This document shows positions 16,366 through 24,160 of a stretch of 56,492 bases of DNA, one piece after another. The DNA is taken from the NCBI GenBank assembly GCA_964555235.1, contig CAZKRU010000020.1, forward strand, positions 1 through 56,492, written 5' to 3'. The number at the start of each line of letters is the position of its first letter. Position 1 is the stretch's first letter. The translations under genes were made by a program, and so were the position numbers. The notes beneath the pieces are model-generated. The model saw nothing but the letters and a program-made list of their open reading frames with translations, was not told where the DNA came from and did no database searches. Source of the stretch: CAZKRU01 sp964555235 (GTDB taxonomy: Bacteria > Verrucomicrobiota > Verrucomicrobiia > Methylacidiphilales > CAMAQI01).

Positions 16366-17683
16366 CGCGCACGATCAATTCGGAGGTGCGGAGGCGATCC
16401 TCCAGACCTTGCGGAGTGAGTTGACGAAGCGTGGGATGCAAATGGATCTGGCGGTGGGAGAGCGTCATGTTGAAGGGGGGGGAATCATTTCGCTCAACGA
16501 AAGGGATCATTTCCCAAAGTGGTCGAGATTTTGTCGCGATCTAATGGAATGGGGGAGGCCGCATATCCCTCCGGCGTGGAAGCCGCGTTACAAACACTTC
16601 GTTGCAAATTGGTTGGCGCACCCGGTTAAATATTTTCGACGTTCTCTCGGGCATGAAGATTTTGAATTTCCTGTCAGTCGACGCTTGTTGGAATTGATTC
16701 CGGAGGTTCCAGATTTAATCCATGCCCACAATCTCAATGGCGATTATTTTGATCTCCGATTTTTGGAAAAATTAAGTCGGCAAGTTCCTGTTGTCATCAC
16801 GCTCCATGATCACTGGTGGCTCACTGGGCATTGTGCACACCCGATCCAATGTGAACGCTGGAGGCAAGGATGTGGGAGCTGTCCGGATCTGACGCTCTTT
16901 CCTTCGATTGAGCGAGATGCGACCGCTTATAATTTTCAGAGAAAGCAACGCATTGCGGCAAGAAGTCGTCTGAGGGTCGCGGTTCCTTCCCGATGGCTGG
17001 CAAAGCGTGTCGCGGACTCTCCGATTGGAAAACAATTTCAGGAATGTCGCGTGATTCCGAACGGAGTGGATCTCCAAAAATTTAATCCGGGAGAGATGCG
17101 GGAGGCGCGAAGGCTTCGGGGATTGCCTGAGGGAAAGATTGCACTCTTTGTCGCTCGTGAGCCCGAGCGAAATCCTTTCAAGGACTATGCGCTTTTAAGA
17201 AAAACTCTCGGGTCGGTTGCTGTTCAAGTCGGAGTGTGGACTTTGGTGGTGGTCGGAGATTCTCGTCCGGATGAAGTGATCGGAGGGGTTCGGATTTTGT
17301 ATCGCGAGGGGAGCTCGGAGGAGATGCCGGAGTATTATCGTGCTTGCGATTTTTTGGTGCATCCGGCGAAAGCGGAAACGTATCCGACGGTAATCATGGA
17401 GGCGATGGCCTGTGGAAAGCCGGTGATTGCCAGTGAGGTGGGAGGAATTCCGGAGCAAGTGATGGGATGGCATGAGGGAGCTGGAACTACGGCGAATGGA
17501 ATTTTAATTCCGGCGGGATCCGAGGAGGCGTTGACGGCGGCCCTGGTAAAATTGTTTTCGGATGAGCCACTCCGCGCGGTTCTTGGAAGAGGGGCGCGAT
17601 TGCATGCGGAACAAAATTTTGACCAACGCCGCATGGTGGATTTGTACGACGCGTGGTATCAGGAGCTGCTCGGCTGCAAATAA
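16346..17683 (+). CDS. Glycosyltransferase family 4, paralog of the preceding N-terminal domain
   Basis: A 445-residue GT-B enzyme. It aligns by eye over its whole length to residues 1-465 of the preceding fusion: MRVLSLNAHDQFGGAEA, TLHDHWWLTGHCAHP, the four-cysteine pattern GHC..P..C.RW..GCG.CP and ETYPTVIMEAMACGKPV near 342-357. The cysteines could form a metal site, as in WcaC-like transferases, but this is inference. The gene overlaps the fusion gene by 20 nt. Its 3' end runs 25 nt into the convergent gene at 17659. A duplication followed by fusion of one copy explains the pair. It is the last gene of the polysaccharide block. Confidence 0.92.
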   Translation: MRVLSLNAHDQFGGAEAILQTLRSELTKRGMQMDLAVGERHVEGGGIISLNERDHFPKWSRFCRDLMEWGRPHIPPAWKPRYKHFVANWLAHPVKYFRRSLGHEDFEFPVSRRLLELIPEVPDLIHAHNLNGDYFDLRFLEKLSRQVPVVITLHDHWWLTGHCAHPIQCERWRQGCGSCPDLTLFPSIERDATAYNFQRKQRIAARSRLRVAVPSRWLAKRVADSPIGKQFQECRVIPNGVDLQKFNPGEMREARRLRGLPEGKIALFVAREPERNPFKDYALLRKTLGSVAVQVGVWTLVVVGDSRPDEVIGGVRILYREGSSEEMPEYYRACDFLVHPAKAETYPTVIMEAMACGKPVIASEVGGIPEQVMGWHEGAGTTANGILIPAGSEEALTAALVKLFSDEPLRAVLGRGARLHAEQNFDQRRMVDLYDAWYQELLGCK

Positions 17684-18441
17684 AACGAAGTCCGGTTCAT
17701 GACCAAGTTGAGTCCATCCGCAAGAGGAACAAGACCGTGAAGGCCGAGGGACCCGTTTCCGATGGCGATAAGTTCGTCGAGATTTTGGGCAAATGCTTTT
17801 TGCGCGATTTCAAGGGTGCTGAAGGTCAGGGTCGTATCCGGCTCTCGAGGAGGAGTTCCCCTTCCACCCAGTACGGTTTTGCCATTCCATTCAATCCATG
17901 CCGAAGCCTCGGCATCGGGAATGCGTAAATGAAGTAAGCCCGTCGGAGTGCGGGCGAGATGGTGTTGTGAAACATCGTCGTATTTCGCCAGGATTGGAAC
18001 GGCTTTTGCCGAGAGGGCGAGAACGAGTTGAACATGTGCCCGGAGTTTTTCCTCCGAGAGCACTTCTTTCGGTTCCAAAAGCGGCTTCATGATTTTCGTC
18101 AGAGCCGTAAAACGTCTCATTTCTCCCAGATGCTTCCAGCCGGAGGTCGGGATCGGAATGACAAATCCCCTCTCTTCAAAAAGTCGCACGACTTGAATTG
18201 ACCCGAAAAGTCGCAAAGTAACTTCTGCGTTTGGTGCATTGGTTTCGACTCGGATGGTTTGATCGGAAAAGGTCAAGCAGGTCAACGGTTCTCCAATGAT
18301 TCCAAAGGCAATGGAGCGGTTCCAACCTTGAATCAACTCCCGGGCTTCTGCGCTTAGCGAGGGGAGTTCCGCCAAAGTCGGAAGGACGGCTTCCAAATAG
18401 AGGTGCGCAAGGACTTCAGGGTTGCGAAACGGATGTGGCAT
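17659..18441 (-). CDS. SCP2-like lipid-binding domain protein, function unknown
   Basis: A 260-residue soluble protein with no signal peptide. It has two similar halves of alternating strands and helices. The end (TLTFSTLEIAQKAFAQNLDELIAIGNGSLGLHGLVPLADGL split across 205-245) resembles the closing part of sterol-carrier-protein-2 domains, where a G-x-L/I-x-G turn precedes a helix. The ATG at 18441 is preferred to a TTG seven codons earlier; neither has a clear Shine-Dalgarno sequence. It converges with the polysaccharide genes and overlaps their last stop. Lipid binding is a weak family inference. The protein is not otherwise recognised. Confidence 0.7.
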   Translation of the reverse strand: MPHPFRNPEVLAHLYLEAVLPTLAELPSLSAEARELIQGWNRSIAFGIIGEPLTCLTFSDQTIRVETNAPNAEVTLRLFGSIQVVRLFEERGFVIPIPTSGWKHLGEMRRFTALTKIMKPLLEPKEVLSEEKLRAHVQLVLALSAKAVPILAKYDDVSQHHLARTPTGLLHLRIPDAEASAWIEWNGKTVLGGRGTPPREPDTTLTFSTLEIAQKAFAQNLDELIAIGNGSLGLHGLVPLADGLNLVMNRTSFYLQPSSS

Positions 18442-18498
18442 AAAATTGATGGCTGAACGCAAATTACGCGAATCGACGGGACGGTGGAAAGAGAATTT

Positions 18499-18620
18499 TT
18501 GGTAGGGTGGGGTCGATGATTCCGCCGCGGCTTTGGTTAAGACGGATCAATGATCAATTCGCTCGCTGGAACGTGGAACGGCGGGTTCATCGTCCGTCAG
18601 CTGACGGACCGCCCTACCAA
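18499..18620. repeat. Inverted-repeat element overlapping the end of the MGDG-synthase-like gene
   Basis: ttggtagggtggg (18499-18511) and gaccgccctaccaa (18607-18620) are imperfect inverted termini, and an 18-bp perfect palindrome gtccgtcag/ctgacggac occupies 18592-18609. The right end encodes the last residues (VGRSVS) and stop of the minus-strand gene starting at 19742. The ttggtaggg terminus recurs near 19752 and, inverted, near 19834. Confidence 0.55.
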
Positions 18621-19742
18621 TGAGGTAAGTCGTTCTAAAATTTCTTTCGGGTGACCGGGAGGAAGTGAGGATTGAATGCGCTCTCGCAAGCGTTGTAGTT
18701 TTTCCGGTGCTTCCATCCAGCGGTGAACAATCGGAGGGAGTTGCGAAGCGCGATGAACGGTTTCGGAAATTCCGTGATGTCGGGTGAATTTTACAGTGAT
18801 CCACTCCTGAGGCATGATTCCCCCGATGCCGTTGTGAATGATTGGACACCCACAAACCATGGCTTCACTCGTGGTTCCGGTTCCCGGGCGTGCGACGACG
18901 GCCGAGCTGACTTGAAGCCATTTTTTCATTTCACGAGTATAATGGAGGGGACGCACGGTGAGGGTGGTTTGATGATCGGCCCATCGTTTGACTTTGTTGT
19001 AGGTGGCTTGATTGGTGCCACAAAGGACGATGACTTGCAGACGGAGTCCTTCCGATTGCAAGGCTTTCAAAAAAGCGAGATGATTGTTGGCTCCGACCGC
19101 TCCGGTTCCGAGCAGCAAAGTGAAAATATCGGGATCGAGTTGGAGTTCTTCTTTTAAAATCCGATGCTTTTCCTCGGGCGAGAGCGGCGGGGTGTAAAAA
19201 TCCGGATCGAGAAGAAAGCCGCCGGTCCATCTACGAGATTCCGGAACTCCGAAGGTTTCGGCGGCTTCGCATGTTTCTGAAACGGCTCCAATAAAAAGAT
19301 CGGCCCCCGGATTGGCCCAGTGTTTGCTGAAGCCATAGCCGCCAAATAATTCGCCGCAGTAGGTCACGCAGGGAATTCCGGCAAGAGTCTCGTGAGCGAG
19401 ATCAAAAAAGCCGTGATTGGTTGAGCCGTGAACACTGACGATGAGATCCGGGCGAAGCTCTTGAAGTTTTTTGACAAAACGCTGTCGGCCCATAATCCGC
19501 TGGGCCGTGCGAAACATTCCCGCCAGCTCGAGATAATTAAAGTAAAGATGATGGAGCCATGGCGCATGGCGTTGAATCCAATTATAGGTGTGAACGCCAA
19601 AGTGGTAGAGGCCGTGAGTTTCTTCCAATGCCTGATGGGTCGAGACCGTCCATCCTCCGATTTTTTCCGCCCAGCGCGTTAAGGAGCGCGCCCGCATGTT
19701 GTGCCCTCCGCCCGTACTCGATGAGAGAATGAGAAGTTTCAT
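18597..19742 (-). CDS. MGDG-synthase/UgtP-like glycosyltransferase (GT28)
   Basis: A 381-residue GT-B protein. ILSSSTGGGHNMRARSL at residues 5-21 is the acceptor-lipid loop signature of monogalactosyldiacylglycerol synthase and UgtP. The N-terminal domain includes VSVHGSTNHG. The C-terminal UDP-sugar domain has LLLGTGAVGANN near 207 and ARPGTGTTSEAMVCGCP near 290-306. It would transfer hexose from a UDP-sugar to diacylglycerol or a similar lipid at the inner face of the membrane. No helix or signal is present, as in the family. It is a single gene on its strand, 142 nt from thiG, with a repeat element in the gap and another at its 3' end that supplies the last codons. Confidence 0.85.
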   Translation of the reverse strand: MKLLILSSSTGGGHNMRARSLTRWAEKIGGWTVSTHQALEETHGLYHFGVHTYNWIQRHAPWLHHLYFNYLELAGMFRTAQRIMGRQRFVKKLQELRPDLIVSVHGSTNHGFFDLAHETLAGIPCVTYCGELFGGYGFSKHWANPGADLFIGAVSETCEAAETFGVPESRRWTGGFLLDPDFYTPPLSPEEKHRILKEELQLDPDIFTLLLGTGAVGANNHLAFLKALQSEGLRLQVIVLCGTNQATYNKVKRWADHQTTLTVRPLHYTREMKKWLQVSSAVVARPGTGTTSEAMVCGCPIIHNGIGGIMPQEWITVKFTRHHGISETVHRASQLPPIVHRWMEAPEKLQRLRERIQSSLPPGHPKEILERLTSLVGRSVS

Positions 19743-19751
19743 GCTAACCCT

Positions 19752-19842
19752 TGGTAGGGACCGATCTCCGAGCGGTCTGCGCTAGAGAGACGGACGCCTC
19801 CCCGAAAGCCGTTCGGGGCCGGCGGGAGAGGCGTCCCTACCA
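19752..19842. repeat. Palindromic repeat family A, copy 1
   Basis: The core 19792-19836 pairs ggacgcctccccgaa with ttcgggg...gagaggcgtcc. Outer arms ttggtagggac (19752-19762) and gtccctacca (19833-19842) extend the inverted repeat. Related copies are at 23999-24044, 30167-30231 and 40061-40110. A T7 run follows on the plus strand. Confidence 0.8.
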
Positions 19843-19884
19843 TTTTTTTGAGGTTCTCTATCACGTGCAATCGTGAGTGAAGGT

Positions 19885-20670
19885 TTAATGCTTATCTAAA
19901 AATCCGGTAAGAGGACTGGTTGCCGAGGCCTCGTGATGGATTCTGGGGAGGCCAATTTCGTAAGCGGCCCTTCCCGCTTCAACGGCCGTTTTAAAGGCAA
20001 TCGCCATTCGCACTGGATCGGATGCAATCGCAATGGCGGTATTAATCAGCACCGCGTCGGCGCCGAGTTCAAGTGCAGCAGCCGCATGCGAAGGAGCGCC
20101 GAGTCCTGCATCGACAATCACGGGAACGGTCGCCTGTTCGATGATGATTTCAATTTGCGCGCGCGTTTCGATGCCTCGATTGCTTCCAATGGGTGCGCCG
20201 AGCGGCATGACGGTGGCGGCGCCGACATCTTGAAGCCGTTTGGCAAGCACCGGGTCTGCATTGATGTACGGTAAAACGGTGAATCCTTCTTTTACGAGAA
20301 TCTCGGTCGCGAGGAAGGTCTCGATCGGGTCGGGAAGCAAGTAGCGAGGATCCGGATGAATTTCGAGTTTCACCCATTTCGGAAGTCCGGCGCTCGCGGC
20401 CAAACGCGCCAATCGCACCGCTTCCGTTGCATTCATCGCGCCGCTCGTATTCGGAAGAAGAAGATATTTCTTTGGGTCGATAAATTTTAAAATATCCGCG
20501 TAGGGATCATCCTTGCCGGAGAGATCGGCCCGACGCAAAGCGACGGTGACAATTTGAGTGCCGCTTGCTTCCAGTGCATCTGCCATCGCTTGATTTGAAG
20601 GGAATTTCCCCGTTCCGAGGAGCAATCGTGAGGTAAACGTGCGATCTCCAATTTTCAGTGAGGCATTCAT
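19885..20670 (-). CDS. thiG: Thiazole synthase
   Basis: A 261-residue TIM-barrel enzyme that builds the thiazole phosphate of thiamine from 1-deoxyxylulose 5-phosphate, dehydroglycine and the ThiS thiocarboxylate. Family markers are LLLGTGKFPS (16-25), WVKLEIHPDP (99-108) with the Schiff-base Lys near 101, MPLGAPIGSNRGI and DAGLGAPSHAA with phosphate-binding glycines, and VLINTAIA. The length is normal for the family. It starts 4 nt after mqnD and must share its transcript. No ThiS, ThiF or ThiH gene is nearby. Its substrate is the product of dxs, encoded at 50825-52717 in the same window but far away. Confidence 0.97.
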   Translation of the reverse strand: MNASLKIGDRTFTSRLLLGTGKFPSNQAMADALEASGTQIVTVALRRADLSGKDDPYADILKFIDPKKYLLLPNTSGAMNATEAVRLARLAASAGLPKWVKLEIHPDPRYLLPDPIETFLATEILVKEGFTVLPYINADPVLAKRLQDVGAATVMPLGAPIGSNRGIETRAQIEIIIEQATVPVIVDAGLGAPSHAAAALELGADAVLINTAIAIASDPVRMAIAFKTAVEAGRAAYEIGLPRIHHEASATSPLTGFLDKH

Positions 20671-20674
20671 CGGG

Positions 20675-21517
20675 TTAACTCACAAAATCCAAGGCCACCG
20701 GCTCTGGAATTAATTTTGCGTCGTAGGCGCGATCCAAAAAGAGGCGAACCGCTTTGCGTCCGCGATCTCCGTAATCAAGCGTCAGCGCATTCACATACAT
20801 TCCGACAAATTCATCGGCGAGAGCGTGGTCCAATCCGCGCCCGAATTGCAATGCATAATCAATCGCCTCTTTTCGATGATCCAGGCTGTATTGAATACTC
20901 TCTTTGAGGATTTTATTGATTTTTGGAAGCCGCTCGATGCCGATTCCTTTGCGAATCACGTTGCCGCCGAGAGGAAGAGGAAGACCATCCGTTTCGCGAT
21001 GCCACCAACTGCCGAGATCTTCGAGTAACCGCAGCCCTTCTTTTTGATAGGTCAACTGGCCTTCGTGAATGATGAGTCCGACATCGGCTTTTTTGTCTTT
21101 GAGCGCCTGAAAGATTTCGTCAAACGGAACGATGACGGCGTTGATGTCGCGATCGTGGAGTCCGAGATAAAGTTGAAGCGCGAGATAGGCACTCGTCATT
21201 TTTCCGGGAACGGCGATCCGAAGTTTTTTGAGCTCGTTACGGGAATAGGGTTGAAAAGAAACGATTCTCGGTCCGTAGTTGTCTCCCATGCTCGCTCCGC
21301 AGGGGAGCAGTGCGTAATCTTTTAGAATGTAGGCACAGGCATGAAATGAGACGGCGGTGATATCGAGTTCCACGCGTGTGGCGCGTTCGTTCAGCGTTTG
21401 AATGTCCTGAAGAATGTGGGTGAAGTGATATCCTTGGCTTGAAATTTTATCCTTCGCCAAGGCGTAGAACATAAAGGCATCATCAGGATCGGGCGAATGT
21501 CCAAGGGTCAGTTCCAT
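20675..21517 (-). CDS. mqnD: 1,4-dihydroxy-6-naphthoate synthase (futalosine menaquinone pathway)
   Basis: A 280-residue protein of the MqnA/MqnD periplasmic-binding-like fold. The opening TLGHSPDPDDAFMFYAL with SPDPDDAFMF is characteristic of MqnD, and VSFHACAYILKDYALLPCGASMG, KMTSAYLALQLYLG and ADVGLIIHEGQLTY match the family. It would convert cyclic dehypoxanthinyl futalosine to 1,4-dihydroxy-6-naphthoate in the cytoplasm. The first gene of a two-gene transcript with thiG. Its presence implies menaquinone synthesis by the futalosine route rather than the MenF-D-H-C route. Other mqn genes are not in the window. Confidence 0.93.
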   Translation of the reverse strand: MELTLGHSPDPDDAFMFYALAKDKISSQGYHFTHILQDIQTLNERATRVELDITAVSFHACAYILKDYALLPCGASMGDNYGPRIVSFQPYSRNELKKLRIAVPGKMTSAYLALQLYLGLHDRDINAVIVPFDEIFQALKDKKADVGLIIHEGQLTYQKEGLRLLEDLGSWWHRETDGLPLPLGGNVIRKGIGIERLPKINKILKESIQYSLDHRKEAIDYALQFGRGLDHALADEFVGMYVNALTLDYGDRGRKAVRLFLDRAYDAKLIPEPVALDFVS

Positions 21518-21565
21518 CGGGAGTGGAACCCTAAGGGAGCGGAGGTGAAATCTCGAGGATTATTT

Positions 21566-21694
21566 TTAGCCACAGAAAGCACAAAAGACACAAAAGAGGA
21601 TGAGATGGTTAGAGCTTGAAACTCACAAGTGTTCAGATCAGTAGAAATGAGAGGAAATCGGATATTTTGTGATCTTTGTGCTTTCTGTGGCTAA
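21566..21694. repeat. Long inverted repeat with 20-bp perfect termini
   Basis: ttagccacagaaagcacaaa (21566-21585) is perfectly complementary to 21675-21694. The inner parts (acacaaaag and ttgtgatct) continue the symmetry imperfectly. It fills most of the 364-nt gap between mqnD and the cyclase gene; no coding region is seen in that gap. The remainder of the gap holds the cyclase terminator and an AT-rich stretch (21812-21845). Confidence 0.8.
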
Positions 21695-21715
21695 AGCACG
21701 TTTTGCGCGGGATAC

Positions 21716-21751
21716 AAAAAAGAGGCGGTTCGCCATCGCGAACCGCCTCTT
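21716..21751 (-). terminator. Rho-independent terminator of the CHASE2 cyclase gene
   Basis: aagaggcggttcgc (21720-21733) pairs perfectly with 21738-21751 around a 4-nt loop. Read on the minus strand the 14-bp GC-rich stem is followed by six T residues (complement of 21716-21721). It lies 130 nt downstream of the cyclase stop at 21882. Confidence 0.9.
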
Positions 21752-21881
21752 AAACTTTGGAGGAACTGAAATTGTTCTTAAAGAGTTAGACCAAAACCGA
21801 GGGGAAACGTTCAATGTTTCTTAAAATAATTTAAGAAAAGATGCAACATGCTTATTATGAGTCGCTTGTGCTTTAGATAAA

Positions 21882-23933
21882 TTATCGCTCATCTTCCGGG
21901 ATGGGCGCCGGTTTCCAAATCGGCTCGGCAGGGGTATCGTCCCCTTCGGTCGATTTGGATTTCGCCAGAATACGTCCGACATTGAGTGCGGAAGAGATAT
22001 CTTGCGCGGCTTCGACGGTATAAAGGGTGGTAGAGGTCGTAAATCCAGGAAGCGTGACGTCGCCAATACTGGTAATCGTGAAGTCCCCTTGAATTTGTTT
22101 TCGCGTTGCTTCCGAGATGATGATCCGGGCGTTGAATTGTTTCGTTAACGCTTCAAGCCGCGCGGCAAGATTAATGGTCGCTCCGATGGCGGTATAATTC
22201 ATGTGTCGGGATGAACCCATATTTCCGACGAGCGCTTCTCCGGTGTGAACGCCGATTCCACACTCAAAGAGTTCCGAGTCCATTTCGACCTGACGCGATT
22301 TAAATTTACTCAACGCGTAACGCATTTCCACGGCGGCACAAACCGCACGTTGAGCATGGTCTGGTTGGTCTTGAGGAGCTCCCCAGAAGGCCATAATCGC
22401 ATCGCCGATGTATTTATCCAAGGTCCCTTCGTATTTGAGAATGATCTCGGTCATCGCTTCGAGATACTCGTTCAGGACTTGAAGCACTTTTTCAGGGTCA
22501 CGCTTCTCGCAGTAACGGGTGAATCCTCGAATATCACAAAAGAGAATCGTGATCTCCTTTTTCGTTCCTCCCAATTTGACGCCGTCGGGGTTGTTGAGAA
22601 CTTCGTTCATCACTTTTTCGGAGAGATAAGAGCCGAGGGAGGCCTTGATGCGGCGCTTGTCGCGCTCTTCCAGTCCATAACGAAAAGCAACCACGGCGAC
22701 GAGCAGAAGCCCGAAGCCAATGGCGGGAACAACAATGGGAAGAATAGTGCTTCCATTGATAAAAAGGAGGCTGGAGATCAAGATGTGAGAAGGGATTGCG
22801 ATGAAACCGACTCCGATGGAGGTAAAGAAGGGAACTCGAACCATCAACTGGGCTAGGGCTAAGAGTCCTAAGAGATAGAGGGGAAGCCAGAGCCCCAAGG
22901 CAATCGAGTGAACAAAATCTTGATGGAGGATGCTGTGAATGGCGTTTAAATGAACCGTCGGAAGCGGGACAGACTTTCCAAGGGGAGTTGCGCCTGTATC
23001 GCCATGTCCCGTTGCGGTGAGTCCGAAAAAAAGGAGTTTGCTTTGGATCCGCTCTTTGACTTTTGGAGCGATTGCTGCAGAAGGGTCGGTGGCGCGGCCT
23101 TGGAATTCATAAACAAGATCCGAGTAAGAAATTTTTGAAAAATCTTCTACCTGATAGCGAAAGCTCACCAACATTTGCCCAGTGCGATCAATGGGGATTC
23201 GCAGTTCTGCGCGGTCCTTGTTTCCTCGTAAAATGATTTCGTGCCCAAGATTCACCTCGACTTCGTCCGTACGCACACCCAGCAAGCACATGGCCGTTCG
23301 CAGCGAGAGGCTCGGGTAAACTTGGTTGTTGTAGACTACGACCAATGGGATTGCGCGTCGAACCCCATCAATAAATGGGGTGCAGTCGACAAACCCGAAA
23401 TAAGTTGCATTTCGAAGTTCGTCAATGGGGAGTTGGGCGTAGGAAGAGAGAGTGCAAGCGTGAATGTCGCCTTGAATATTTTTTAGCGGATCGGTAAGTC
23501 CTGGATTTGGATGAGGATTGTCTGGTCTCATGGGGTCTGGAGCTAGAACAGCGCCTGAGATGAAATTCGGAAAAAGTCGAGCGGCCTCCCCTAGGACGAC
23601 ATCGTTTTCGTGATTTTGATCGGGATCTACAAAAAGAATATCCCAAGCGACCACAGAAGGATGTTCTTTTGCCAACTCTTGAAGAAGCTCGGCGTGGTAA
23701 GAACGAGGAAAGGGCCAGCGCCCGAGTTGATTGGTCGATGCATCATCAATTCCGACAAGGGTGATACGTGAATCGGGGGCCTCACGATTCTGTTTGGCTC
23801 TTAGTTGAAATCGCCAATCAAGCGTCGAGTATTCGAAACGCTTGAGCCAATGGGCTTCGGCTAAGAGAAAAACGAGGAGGGTAATGACCAAGGGGGCGGC
23901 AAGGGTGAAAATCCAGTGGGCCCTCGTTTTCAT
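21882..23933 (-). CDS. CHASE2-domain adenylate/guanylate cyclase
   Basis: A 683-residue membrane receptor. One N-terminal helix (about 8-27) is followed by an extracytoplasmic CHASE2 domain (about 30-340, with STLDWRFQLRA, GIDDASTNQLGRWPFPR and VVAWDILFVDPD), three helices (about 345-415) and a class III cyclase domain (about 450-620). The cyclase domain has ILFCDIRGFTRYCE with the first metal Asp near 463 and KYIGDAIMAFWGAP with the second. CHASE2 presumably senses an unknown external signal and controls cAMP or cGMP production. Residues after 640 are polar and proline-rich. It is transcribed divergently from the FHA gene 227 nt away, with a family A repeat between them. Confidence 0.95.
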   Translation of the reverse strand: MKTRAHWIFTLAAPLVITLLVFLLAEAHWLKRFEYSTLDWRFQLRAKQNREAPDSRITLVGIDDASTNQLGRWPFPRSYHAELLQELAKEHPSVVAWDILFVDPDQNHENDVVLGEAARLFPNFISGAVLAPDPMRPDNPHPNPGLTDPLKNIQGDIHACTLSSYAQLPIDELRNATYFGFVDCTPFIDGVRRAIPLVVVYNNQVYPSLSLRTAMCLLGVRTDEVEVNLGHEIILRGNKDRAELRIPIDRTGQMLVSFRYQVEDFSKISYSDLVYEFQGRATDPSAAIAPKVKERIQSKLLFFGLTATGHGDTGATPLGKSVPLPTVHLNAIHSILHQDFVHSIALGLWLPLYLLGLLALAQLMVRVPFFTSIGVGFIAIPSHILISSLLFINGSTILPIVVPAIGFGLLLVAVVAFRYGLEERDKRRIKASLGSYLSEKVMNEVLNNPDGVKLGGTKKEITILFCDIRGFTRYCEKRDPEKVLQVLNEYLEAMTEIILKYEGTLDKYIGDAIMAFWGAPQDQPDHAQRAVCAAVEMRYALSKFKSRQVEMDSELFECGIGVHTGEALVGNMGSSRHMNYTAIGATINLAARLEALTKQFNARIIISEATRKQIQGDFTITSIGDVTLPGFTTSTTLYTVEAAQDISSALNVGRILAKSKSTEGDDTPAEPIWKPAPIPEDER

Positions 23934-23998
23934 TTCAAATGACTAGCAGGTTAACCTAGCTGAGCCAGTCGAAAATCAAGGGGATGATTTGTTTGCGC

Positions 23999-24044
23999 GG
24001 ACGCCTCCCCGAAACCCGTTCGGGGCAGGTCGGAGAGGTGTTCC
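23999..24044. repeat. Palindromic repeat family A, copy 2
   Basis: ggacgcctccccgaa (23999-24013) pairs with ttcggggcag...cggagaggtgttcc (24019-24044). It lies between the divergent cyclase and FHA genes and closely resembles the copies at 19792-19836 and 40061-40110. Confidence 0.8.
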
Positions 24045-24160
24045 TCCCGGGGCTTGGGCACGCGAATTGCTTATTGATTTTGAGGGGGGATCTCCCTAGG
24101 GTTTCATAAAGCAACCTGCAGGAATTTACTGTTGCGGGGCGCACTGGAGAAATAAAAATT

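Noticed and set aside
1..17683. Genomic island or prophage
   Set aside because: No integrase, tRNA attachment site or phage gene is visible; clustering alone is normal for polysaccharide loci.
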